From the NCBI GenBank assembly GCA_026929865.2, contig CM049416.1, positions 19,095,001-19,159,000 of the forward strand: DNA of 64,000 nucleotides, written 5' to 3'. The notes below the pieces were generated by a model that saw nothing but the letters and a program-made list of their open reading frames with translations, was not told the DNA's origin and did no database searches. This DNA is from Hyperoplus lanceolatus (lineage: Eukaryota; Chordata; Actinopteri; Uranoscopiformes; Ammodytidae). The position numbers and the translations under genes are program-made. Shown here piece after piece: positions 1-12,100 of this stretch; position 1 is the first letter of the stretch, and the number at the start of each line of letters is the position of its first letter.

Positions 1-124
1 TGAGTGTATATATAACTCAGCCAGATTAAGCATTTTTTCCAAAATATCCAACTATTGCTTTAATTTTTTTTTAAAGTTACTAAAACAGTTCATATTCATA
101 ACATCAAACATTTACTCTCTACAG

Positions 125-3100
125 AGGATTTAATGGAAAAACTGGATGAATACATTGACTCAATCCACGAGGAGTGTCCGGGCCTAGTGAAGAGAGTCAG
201 GCACTCGGAGCAGCTGGGACTCACCCAGGCCAGACTGTCCGGATGGAAGGCGGCTACAGGAGACGTGGTGGCCATCTTGGACGCTCACATAGAAGTCCAT
301 GTGCAATGGTTGGTTCAAGTGTTTGCTGACTGTTTTGCTGTGGTTATAAAATCTCGTACCCTTGTTTGAGCTTGTACACTCTTGCAAATCTTGTCACTCA
401 AAACTGTCATTGTGTATCCAGGGCAGAGCCATTGCTAGCACGCATCAAGGAGGACCGCACTGTGATATTGACCCCAGTGTTTGACAGAGTCGATTATGCC
501 GATTTGACATTGACTCCCTACATCCCTGCAGCAGATGCTTTTGACTGGGCTCTGTGGTGCATGTACGAGTCCTTCAGCCAGGAGTGGTACGCTTTGAAGG
601 ACGATTCACAGCCGGGCAAGTAAGTTCCAGTCAGAAAGTAACACACTCTACATTCCAAATCACATACCTTTTTTCCCGTGTTCTACTGCAGCTGTCCATA
701 AAGAAAGTATGTACTGTGCCTGCAGTAGGCATACAATTGGGACATACTATTTCATCATAACATTGTGTCTTGAACTTGTCTCTTGCTTGTTGAGCCTTCA
801 CATTGCTGCTGTTCCCACTTGGTGATATGATGTAATGTCTGCTCTGCGGATAATTGTGACTCACAACCTCTTTTTATATACACAGTCTATCTATGGTCTA
901 TCTATGTTATATCTATAACAGCCATAAAATAATACAGACTAGCAGCAAGTGCTCAAAAAAGGCTTTAGTTTTCGAGATACCCCTACCCGAGGTAGAACAA
1001 ACCTCAACAATGATTTTTTTTATCTTTAGAATGTCCTGTTCATGAAATTGATTGTTGAGCATTTTTATCTTTGGGGGAAATGTGTTTTTTTGGTTATTCT
1101 TTAGAATTACCCCAGTCCCTCAAAAAGAGCCAAATTAGGCCATTCCAAGTAGGGGATATGTGACAAAAAAGCCCATAACTTAGGAATGCTCACTATTTTC
1201 TTCATCAGATTTGCTGAGGTACTAGCCAGGTGTCTGTCCCTCATCACCAAAAAGTTAAAATGTAATTTAGCAAAACATTTATTGAAATAGGGTCCTGTAA
1301 ACATAGCTTTAGTTTAGGCGGAAATGGTACTTTTGTGGTGATAGGAAAAGAGGGTTCCTTTACTTTTCTCTCAAATATCACCAAAACATAAATCCCTACC
1401 AAATATACCATTTATGTGTTGTCTAGGATGCTATTGAACAATAACCAGTGGTTGTATGAAGATATCTATTACAGTTCAATGTCTAATGAGATTTCTCTAG
1501 AAGTACTCCCGCACTGAAATAGCCAAATTAGGACATTCCGAATGGGGGATAAGTGGCATAATAGCCTATAGTCCAGCAGATATGTGAATGCATTGTGATT
1601 TTTATGATACAAACATGAGCTTTGGCACACTGATAGAGCATGCCCTAAGGAAGATTTTTTTTGCTATAGGGCCATCGCCAATTTCTCCCATGGCGGCCAT
1701 TTTCTAAAATGGCCACCAGCAGCTGTTATAGTACCAGTAGCTTGGGTTGTAGAGCACCTAGGATCTTGATTATGGTGTCTATTCCTACATTTTCAAGGAT
1801 GGACAAGGCAGTGGTTTAAAACATGCTAGAAAGTACCCAACTTCATATATCTGGCATTCAGGGAACTAAATTGTGTTAAAACCTTCAAATATTAGCGGAG
1901 TTGTGCATATTTTCATGAATTACAGAATCGGTTCATGAGTTGTATGCTGACCTTATATGCTTACAAGTAAATGTCTATTTCAAAGCCTGACCAATACATC
2001 AGTTTAGCCTGTTTGAGGGGTGTAATTGCTATTTTATCCGTGTAACCCACTCTGAGTAAGTCAACATTGCTCTAGGTTCCGAAGGAGCTAAGTGATAAAC
2101 AGTTACCACAATGAAAGTACCAGACAAGGTAAGTTGCAAGCAGTAACTTTTACTCACATAGAGTTGTAGGTAACACCCAAAACACATATGCATATACATC
2201 ATTTGAAAATAAAAACATGGGCCATTTAAAATAAACAAGTGTTGTCAATAGTCCTTTTAATCGGTCTGTTTGGTGATCACTTCCGGTTAATCAATCATAT
2301 GTCCCCAACAGTGACCAGCTTGGTAGGCAGCCCTCTTTCTGTATTGAATCAGTGCTGCTTGTGTTGGAAGTCCCTCAATTGATGTTCCTTTCTGGGTGAT
2401 GAGCTGCTTTCTTGCCTGATTGACAGATTCCTGGCTGCTTGTGCGCCCATATAGCAATACAACACATCTCTTCAGATGCTCCATCCAGTTGTCTATGGCA
2501 GCAAAGGCACAGAAGGCTTTTGTGACATCTTCAAAGATCCTCCATGTATCCCACGCAGTTTTCTTACCCCTGCCACCAAAAGATGACACTGTCACATCCA
2601 GTAAAGGCATGGAACCCCCGGCAAGGCGATACATCGTTCTGGACCTAGTGCCGTTGCCATCTCGTGAGCTGCTAAATGCCGAAAACTCTTTCCATTCCGA
2701 AGGCAACCCACAGCCCATTGATGTTGAGAGAGTGGGCTGCTGTCACTGCCAGCACCAACACATCTGTGCCAACTGTGCATATTGATACACTGTTATACCC
2801 TTACTTCACAGCATCTCCAAGGTGCAGTAGGATGTGGGTATCAGCCTCCTCATGTTTGCATAGCGCAAGAACTTCTACATCTCGAGGCTGAGTGCAGAAG
2901 AGTTCAGCATGAAGATTGTTAATCACTTGTTTTTCAGTGTTGAGGTCTGTCAGGCCCTTCAGGGAGTTCGTAGAAGAGTTGAGCCGTCAAGTGCCATTCC
3001 TCGAAAATGGCCAGAGTTTTTGCGCATTGACGACAACAAGGCTGAACAGTTCTCCTTTCTGCCATCTCTCTTGCTGCGTGTTTCCGCCTTTAAGGCTGTT

Positions 3101-6100
3101 ACATACTCCGCGAGAAGAAAGAACAAAGTTCTCGGTGACAGAGCTGCGAGAAGAAAATGACGTCATTTTCTTCTCTCAGCTCTTGTTTAGCTGTTCTCGC
3201 AGCTTGTTCTCGACACATCACCCGGGCCGAACTTTCTTCTCGCATCTTGTCCGAGAACTATTGTGTGATTGGTCAGTCTGAAGTCAATGAGGAAAGCGAA
3301 GTGAAATCAGCTGGCGCTACTGAGTCAATTACCATGGTAACAATGCGCCGCGGTGAGGAGTTCGGCACTTGAGTTCTCGTGAAGTATGTAATGTCAGACC
3401 AGAAAGAACTTCTCGCAGCTCTGTCACCGAGAACTTTGTTCTTTCTTCTCGCGGAGTATGTAACAGCCTTTAGACTGTCAGGAAAATTTGGATCCCACAC
3501 AACATCCACTCTGCTGACATGCTCCAGCTTAGACAGGATGTATGGTGATAACACCTTCTGTGCATATTTAGAAAAGGTCTCAGCAGCACCAGGTCGTATC
3601 ATGTTTACGAGCCCCATCAAGTATGTTGACCTGTACAATGGGGTTGGATTTGTTCACTTGCGATGAAATCAGGTTATCCAAACAGCCCACCAGGTCTGAC
3701 TTGGTTCCAGTTCTTAACTTGCCCATTTGTGACAATGCCAGTCGACATGCCTGGTATTTCTTGCTAAAAAAACTCATCCAGACTTCCATCACGTATCTGG
3801 GATACAATATAAAGCCTAGAGAACAGGGAGCAGTCTCTCTTCAGGGATGAGGGCTGTTGTTGGGACCAGGGGCCTCATTTATCAACCGTACTTACGCACA
3901 AATCTGTGCGTAAGTAGGGCGTAAGAACATTGCCACGAAAAGTATGGAATTTACCAAAATGTACTTAGACTTATGAATGTGTGTAAATATAAGCACAACT
4001 CTGACCATGCTTACGAACAGAATCTAGTGGTAGAATAGCGATATTACAAGCACAAAGCAAAGCATTTAAGAGTTTCAACGTCTGCATTAATACTAGAACC
4101 GCCAGCGTTCTCTTTATATCTATAAGCGCCACGCATCAAATCCACCCGTGCATTTCTAGGGTAATATAAAGTCATACATTTGTTTGTTTAATCATCATCT
4201 GTGTGCTGGATCTCTTGTTTTATAATCTAAGTTTCTTTAAGAACACTGATCACGACTCAGTAATGAAACTGAAGTAGATATAAAATCGCCAATACATCAA
4301 TGAAAACAGACGGTCAAAACAGCGTCCAAATGAGCTAACATCCTAAATGCAATAAATAGTTATATGGCACACTTATTTTTAGGTAAGCTCTAATTGATTA
4401 TTCATTAAATGTGTCACACGTTTACATATTTTGAAGCGGAGGATCCCTCCGATGCTCTCTGTGCGTCTCATCTGACAGCACTGAGCTGTGAGCTGGACGA
4501 GCCGCGGTGACTCGCCAGACTCGCCAATCACTCATTTCACTTAGTAACTCTAATGTTGTTAGAAACTTATCTTCATTTCTTATTTATTGAGAGAGTTTAT
4601 GAATGACTGCACGTAAAGTTGTCAGATCGCGGACCCCAAACAATGCCGTTGCTTTACAACTTGCTCGAAAATATCACATTTTCCCATGAAGCAAGCTTTC
4701 TTTTGTTTTAATGCCTGCACTAAGTGAGCCAACAAAATATGTTTTGCTTTGATTCAACCTTGTTTACAAGGGTTTGTCCATTTATGTGTTGGAGAAGTTT
4801 CTTTTCGTTGCCCTCTTTGCCATTGTAGCGGAGAGGGATAAAACACATTCACATGGTTGATAAAGGGATGTGTTGTGACCATATATGGTTAATTGGAGGC
4901 GTTTCTGAATGCAAATGGTCTGAGCATGAACGAGCATGGTACTTAAGAACATGTGGGATTTATCAAGATTGATGACTTACTGGTGTGCGTATGATAGGCC
5001 AGCGCACGTTTGATAAATACCGATTTTTTTTTGTACTAAAGCACATACTAAATTTCATTCGTAAGAGTGAATTTAGAACCTTTTCTACGCACTGCTGATA
5101 AATGAGGCCCCTGGACTTCCCTCTGACTGGAGGCCTGCAGAACAAAGGGAGCTTGTGTCTTTTGATGTTTCTTTGATTGGCTTTGTCTGGTTGACAGTGT
5201 CAATGACTGCTTCATCTGCAACATCCCTAGTATCAAGTACAAGAAGATCTACAGTGCTCTTTTCACAGAATGGATTGATGGATGGATTGAAACTCGGTGC
5301 ATTTAGGTATGTGGACGTGGTCAAGACAAAATGCTGAAGTTAAAACTGAGCATCAGAATTGGGAAAGAGGGGGTTTAAGCAACTTTTAACATGGCATAGT
5401 TGATGGTGCAAGGCAGGATGGATCCATGCTTTCAAGTTGTTTACTCCAAATTCTGACCCTAGCATCTGACTTTCGCAACCGAATCAAGACTCATGAGACC
5501 AGGCAAGACTTTTCCAATCTTTTATTGTCCTAATGTTGTAGATTTGAATAGCCTCTATTTCAACAGTTGCTGAGTATGTATATCTAAAGGTTGGGTCACG
5601 GGTAAAGAGACGAAAACAATCTATGTAAGGACATGTGCTTGACTTGTTGTGATGAAACAATCTATCTATTTGTAGAAGATTAAGACACGTGATACACCCT
5701 AACACACGATATAAACGAGTCCTGTAACTTTAAGGAGAGTGCCATTGCGGCCTCAGCCCGCTGCTATCATGCTCACTCTGAAACCCTCTGTATTGTCTGA
5801 TGGAATCTCCTTCTAAATAAACCTGAACACCTGATTTAAGAAGTCTACAGTCTACTACCTCTCGTCTTTGTCAAGCCATGGGGAACAATTCGGCTACCAC
5901 ATTTGGCGTCACGAACAGGATAAAATGACTTTGGGACATGCGGATTAGTTGGGCCTGTCCAAGACTGTTCCAGGGTTATACAAAAAAAGGACCGTGTGCA
6001 CTTTTTATTGACTAAGATGTATATCTGGGAGGTAATAGCTGGACTGGAAATCAAGCTTGTTACGTCGCTCTGTGCATTCATGTACGCTATGGAAAAGGGA

Positions 6101-9100
6101 AAAAGACCTGTAGAAAAAGGGCAAAGATTAGCGACCAACGTCTGTCATCAAGAATTCAGACTGCTCGGGTTACTGCTCCCGCGCTGTCTGCCAGACACAA
6201 GGCTGTGTGCATACCAGCCGCATACCATCTTGGACTTTCCTGGGCGGCTGGCCACGTCTGGCGGAGTCTGCCAGCTATGAAATGGAGGACCATCTTCTGT
6301 GCCAAAGTTGGATGGACTACATCCCCCATGATCATGCCTCAAAATATCTGAACTTGAGACTACTGAGAGACTCAGCTGTCTTGCTATGCTGTCGTCTTGG
6401 CAGGGGGCTCCCTGCTCATGGTCTTAACATTATCATCGTTCAGTGTATGTTGCTTTTGCATTGTTGGTCCTAAAGTGTAGTTTACTGCAGTAATGCTTAC
6501 ATCTATGCATTGTATTCTACTTCACTCATAAAGAGTGTTTCTGTGTTTTGGTGGAGGTTTCTGTTAGGCCATTCAAATATGTTTGGTTACATCTTGTTTT
6601 GGTAGAAGTATGTACTTCTAAATGGAGGAATGTTGTAGATTTGAATAGCCTCTATTTCAACAGTTGCTGAGTATGTATATCTAAAGGTTGGGTCACGGGT
6701 AGAGAGACGAAAACAATCTATGTAAGGACATGTGCTTGACTTGTTGTGATGAAACAATCTATCTATTTGTAGAAGATTAAGACACGTGATACACCCTAAC
6801 ACACGATATAAACGAGTCCTGTAACTTTAAGGAGAGTGCCATTGCGGCCTCAGCCCGCTGCTATCATGCTCACTCTGAAACCCTCTGTATTGTCTGATGG
6901 AATCTCCTTCTAAATAAACCTGAACACCTGATTTAAGAAGTCTACAGTCTACTACCTCTCGTCTTTGTCAAGCCATGGGGAACAATTCGGCTACCACACT
7001 GTCTTCTGCTGCTGTAGCCCATCTGCTTCAAGGTTGGTCGAGTTTTGCGTTCAGAGATGGTATTCTGCATACCCTGGTTGTAACAAGTGGTTATTTGAGT
7101 TACTGTTGCCTTTCTATCATCTCGAACCAGTATGCCCATGCTCCTCTGACCTCTGACATCCACAAGGCATTTTTATCCACACAAATGCCGCTCACGGGAT
7201 ATTTTTTCTTTTTCGGGCAATTCTCTGTAAGCCCTAGAGATGGTTGTGTATGAAAATCACAGTGGATCAGCAGTTTCTGAAATACTCAGACCAGCACTTT
7301 TGGCACCATCAACATTAACATGTTCAAAGTCACTTAAACCCCCTTTCTACCCCATTCTGATGCTCGGTCTTAACCTCAATAAGTTGTCCCGTCCAGGTCT
7401 ACATACCTAAATGCATCCTATGTGATTGGCTGATAAGTTATGTGTTAACAAGAAAATTAAGCGCTGTACCTATTAAAGTGGCCGGTGAGTGTATAGCGCT
7501 AGTTAGTTCTTTAACTTCTCTTGCAAAAGCCAATTGTGCATGTTTGGTCTACTCGTGGTCCCGGGTGTCATTCTCCCTTCTCTTCTCAGTGGATGCCTCA
7601 AACTCTCCAACCACACTTGCCATCTCGGGGCCAGACACCATCCAGCGTCGCAGAGCTGCAGGGTTCTCTGTAAGTCCCACAACACCACCGCTTGGTCAAA
7701 AGCTGAGAAGCAGTGTGTTGTTTTCTTCACAGCAAAGTTTCCTTTCAGAAACTGCTCATCAGGACATCAGGATATGTATCCTACAGTGAAATCATGCCAC
7801 ACAAGTGGACTGGTATCCATCTGGCATAGTGGGTGTGTCCCAAAGCAAAGAACCAAACCACGATCTTGGTCAGTGCATCTATATAGAGTAGGAAGTTGGC
7901 CTCTCTTATTGATTGCACATAGATCATTTACTCTATTTCGAGCTGCAGGACAATGGACAAGAAGTGGAACTGGGGACATGACAAAGCTCTTTCAATACAC
8001 CAGTCTTCCAAGGACAGAGGATTAGGGCCCACTCACACTAGTTCCATTTGCCTGTTCCGTGCTCAGCACGATTCAGCACGATTCCCCCGCCTCCCCACTC
8101 CCCCCGCTGGCCCGTGCTCACACTGCTTGTGGCCTGGGCACACTTGCACCTTGCCTACGTCACCGTGCGCGTTTAGGATTTGGAGCGTAGTCTACTTGTA
8201 GGCTATACGACTGTTTGTGAATATTTTCATCCGGCCAAATTTGCATCAAATATTCCACTTCCACATTAGAGCAACGAGAATCCTTAAGCTAAGCTATTGT
8301 TTTTTTTTTAATGTAGCCTTGACGTAATAGGTCGCGGTGGACAGTCTCATATTTGTGCAGCACGCTGTTTATTATTAATATAACAGCCCGTCATCAGACC
8401 ATACGTACCGGATGGTTTTATACACATCGATCGCTCCATCAAATCCAAGTCAGAACTTTTTGGATGGGCAGAGATCGTTTTTTTAAGTGTCTTTATAAAG
8501 TTTCTTGTTAGTGTAGGCTACTGTTTCCTTATCACCGGACCGCGGTGTGTTATTTTGGGTTCGTCTCCACCGCCATGCGTAAAGGCAGTTATGAAAGCTG
8601 ACGGGAGGAAAAAGAAAAAAATCATCTGACGAACGTGAGTAAACACGAAAACCTTTTTGCTTTGCTTTCTGAGCTGACCTATTTAGCTCTCTCCCTCTTT
8701 TATTAGCCCACACCTAGGCCTACACACACGTTAATTCTCACACATTATAGCTACAAGTCCAAGTGGTGGGCAATTCTGGTGCCGACTAGTAAGGCAGCGG
8801 ACGTTAACGGACTATGCATCCTTAATAAATTCACGTCAGGAACGCAGCCTGTGCGCTTGCTTGTGCGCGTGTCATCTCATTAGCATCTGTACTTTGGCCA
8901 CGGCACACCTCTCCCAGGTGTGCCGTGGCCAAGGGGCTGTTCCGTGCTGGAATACAAGTTGGCGTGGTCACACTAGCCAAACGTTCTAGACTTTAGTATG
9001 CTAATGAGCTTTGGGCCGCGGCCGCGGCCCTAGTGTGAGTGGCCCCTTATTTCCCTCCTCCTGGTCATTTATGTACTCGGTGAAAGCCCTCTGCAGGAGA

Positions 9101-12100
9101 AGATATAGGCTGCTGGCTGTGACCTGATGAGCATGGCAGGGGCGTCACGTGACAGGCTTTCAGAAATGAATCTGCTGTCCCTGTTGTAGCAACTCCAGCT
9201 TGCACAAGTGCTCTACACACGCTACCTTCCAAGATGGTGCCAAGTACCTTGAGTGCTGCCATCTCAATGTGGAACCCACCAAACATCACAATGAGCTGCT
9301 GGCCAAGTCCACTGGATTTGTTTTGCCACTGCATACAGAGGTTGATCCAGAGTGATGATTGGTACCGGAGCAGGATTCAGAATCTCCACTGCCTTCTTCA
9401 CCACATTCATAGAATGGTGAATCATGGCGAACGGTTTTGGCTTGGTCATAGAAAAAGGGAAGTACACATTACATTGTGTAATTCTTGGTGTTAACAATGT
9501 TTTTATGCTTTAGTATGATTATTGTATAACATTTAGACAGAGTGAGATCCACTGTGAAGATCCCTCTCCATTGATGGCGAGCCTCTCAGTGTGAACATTC
9601 CAGGACGAGGAACCGACCCATGAAATACTTGACATGTGGTAGGGCCGTACCAGTCGCCAGGATACACACATCCATTGGACTGCTACACACATCCTTTCTA
9701 AGAACTGTCACAGGACCAGTTACAGACATTTTAACGGAGAACCACTGACAGTGGATTGATCATCCGGAAGTGATCACCAAACAGACAGACTAAAAGGACT
9801 ATTGACAACACTTGTTTATTTTAAATGGCCCATGTTTTTATTTTCAAATTATGTATATGCATATGTGTTTTGGGTGTTACCTACAACTCTATGTGAGTAA
9901 AAGTTACTGCTTGCAACTTACCTTGTCTGGTACTTTCATTGTGGTAACTGTTTATATCACTTAGCTCCTTCGGAACCTAGAGCAATGTTGACTTACTCAG
10001 AGTGGGTTACGCGGATAAAATAGCAATTACACCCCTCAAACAGGCTAAACTGATGTATTGGTCAGGCTTTGAAATAGACATTTACTTGTAAGCATATGAG
10101 GTCAGCATACAACTCATGAACCGATTCTGTAATGCATGAAAATATGCATAACTCTGCTTGTATTTGAAGGTTTTAACACAATTTAGTTCCCTGAATGCCA
10201 GATATATGAAGTTGGGTACTTTCTAGCATGTTTTAAATAGCACCACTGCCTTGTCCATCCTTGAAAATGTAGGATTAGACACCATAATCAAGATCCTAGG
10301 TGCTCTACAACCCAAGCTACTGATACAATAACAGCTGCTGGTGGCCATTTTAAAAAATGGCCGCCGTGGGTGCCGTAGGAAAAATTGGCGATGGCCCTAG
10401 AGCAAAAAAATCTTCCTTAGGGCATGCTCTATCAGTGTGCCAAAGCTCATGTTTGTATCATAAAAATCACAATGCATTCACATATCTGCTGGACTATAGG
10501 CTATTATGCCACTTATCCCCCATTCGGAATGTCCTAATATGGCTATTTCAGTGCAGGAGTACTTCTAGAGAAATCTCATTAGACATTGAACTGTAATAGA
10601 TATCTTCATACAACCACTGGTTATTGTTCAATAGCATCCTAGACAACACATAAATGGTATATTTGGTAGGGATTTATGTTTTGGTGATATTTGAGAGAAA
10701 AGTAAAGGAACCCTCTTTTCCTTTCACCACAAAAGCCTAAACTAAAGCTATGTATACAGGACCCTATTTCAATAAATGTTTTGCTAAATTACATTTTAAC
10801 TTTTTGGTGATGTGGGACAGACACCTGGCTAGTACCTCAGCAAATCTGATGAAGAAAAGAGTGAGCATTCCTAAGATATGGGCTTTTTTGTCACATATCC
10901 CCTACTTGGAATGGCCTAATTTGGCTCTTTTTGAGGGACTGGGGTGGTTCTAAAGAATAACAAAAAAACACATTTCCCCCAAAGATAAAAATGCTCAACA
11001 ATCAATTTCATGAACAGGACATTCTAAAGATAAAAAAAATAATTGTTGAGGTTTGTTCTACCTCGGGTAGGGCTACCTGAAAATCTGAGGGCCCCTCCTA
11101 TTAGTCTATTGTTTGCACACTGTAAAATGGGACCGATTGTTTAGTGCAGGACATCCGGGTAATTCTGGCATGTCGCATTTGATATCAAATATTGCGACAA
11201 TCTTTTTCCGCCATACCAAATAGCAAATACGTATGGGATTTGGAATACAGGGATAATTTCACTGTTTTATTTTGGAGATAGCTGGTCAGCTAGTTGGCAA
11301 ACCAATAAGTGCAAGTTGGCAGATTTATTTTAAAACTTCGATAGCTTCCAATCTTCTTCTTATTTAATTAACAATGAACTACTGAGAACATTATTAAACA
11401 ATTATCTGAGCAATACGTCAGAATAACCCAACTCTGTGAATTAAATTTCCAATTAAAACTATATTTGCCAACATGTTAATCATTGACCTTTTGATATGGC
11501 AAAGAGAACGAGCAGTCCAGCACCTTTTTCACTGACTCAGACTGGGAACATTGACTTATGACCTCAATATTTCTAAAATATTGTCTTTGTCAAAAACGCA
11601 TCTGAATGGAGTGTGTTTGCATTCAGGAGCCCCTCCATCATGGGGATTCTTGTGGCTGATAGGAAGTTCTTCGGCGAGATCGGAAGCCTTGATGGTGGAA
11701 TGAAAATATATGGTGGTGAAAATGTGGAGTTGGGCATTCGGGTATGATTTTCAGAATGTTTCAAAGTTATTTAAACATTGCAATAAAAGTCCAGACTAAA
11801 CTATCTCAACAGTATTTCATGATTCCCAAGTTTTTTTTTGACAGACATTCATGATAGTTTTGGTTTAATCTGGACAGATTAAAACAGGAACCGGTTCCCT
11901 TGAAAATAAATTTTCATACATTTTATAAAACTTAGCTTAAAAAACAGCTTATTTACTGTCTTACATGGCAACAGTAATTGTTTTTATAGAACATTCGGGC
12001 AGAGAACAGCTGTGATTGGTTCAAACTACTTACTGTGTCAGAAGAACCACATAATAGCCCACCTCATCTGAACTGAATTTCTGTAAAGTTAATCAGACTT

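Larger units (their letters stand above)
5534..6998 (+). mobile_element. Short LTR retroelement, non-autonomous
   Basis: Two 368-bp direct repeats flank 729 bp of internal sequence. The LTRs begin TG and end CA. A TGG-containing stretch at 5904-5919 directly after the left LTR fits a tRNA primer-binding site. The purine run AAATGGAGGAA just before the right LTR (6620-6630) fits a polypurine tract. The interior is far too short for gag-pol and shows only small frames (5996-6280, 6207-6473) without recognisable domains, so it would depend on proteins supplied by another element. No target-site duplication is visible. Confidence 0.88.
5304..7493 (-). mobile_element. Decayed Tc1-like transposon (host of the LTR element)
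   Basis: Read on the minus strand, the outer end near 7490 (TACACTCACCGGCCACTTTA) and the following sequence match a very common fish Tc1-like element. A transposase N-terminal remnant at 7163-7000 reads [20 protein letters not shown], and a central remnant at 5530-5430 follows. After about 5420 the sequence switches to an inverted copy of the element's own 5' region (5304-5400 mirrors about 7340-7420). The copy is therefore internally deleted and partly palindromic. The element was later split by the LTR element at 5534-6998. Confidence 0.7.
2290..9500 (-). pseudogene. Decayed gene of an uncharacterised multicopy protein family
   Basis: Scattered minus-strand blocks, read from high to low coordinates, line up in order with a large multicopy protein that I recall as uncharacterised in fish, lancelets and cnidarians. 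Blocks: 9497-9065 ([14 protein letters not shown], then a [13 protein letters not shown] stretch), 8021-7500 (FSAFDQA, then after a frameshift [13 protein letters not shown]), 5300-5117 ([18 protein letters not shown]), 3863-3473 ([37 protein letters not shown]), 2938-2290 ([51 protein letters not shown]). Frameshifts and stops are frequent, so it is dead. Four insertions split it and one 150-bp piece is inverted. Relatives end in a Cys-rich segment; here the frame stops at the arm border (about 2290), so that segment is absent. No function is known to me and none is proposed. Confidence 0.7.
970..11080. mobile_element. 10.1-kb inverted-repeat element with ~1.33-kb arms
   Basis: The left arm (about 970-2300) and right arm (about 9757-11080) are near-perfect reverse complements. 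For example, 1141-1227 matches the complement of 10840-10922 with only about three mismatches by eye. The inner ends are sharp: the sequence around 2260-2290 mirrors 9762-9795. The outer ends fade near 930-975 and 11070-11120, and I found no target duplication. The core (2300-9757) is a decayed minus-strand gene of an uncharacterised multicopy family plus four separate DNA/LTR insertions. Possible readings are a DNA transposon with very long terminal inverted repeats, or two opposed copies of a 1.3-kb repeat trapping unrelated DNA. The match of the core gene's ends to the arm borders favours the first, but this is inference. Confidence 0.65.
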
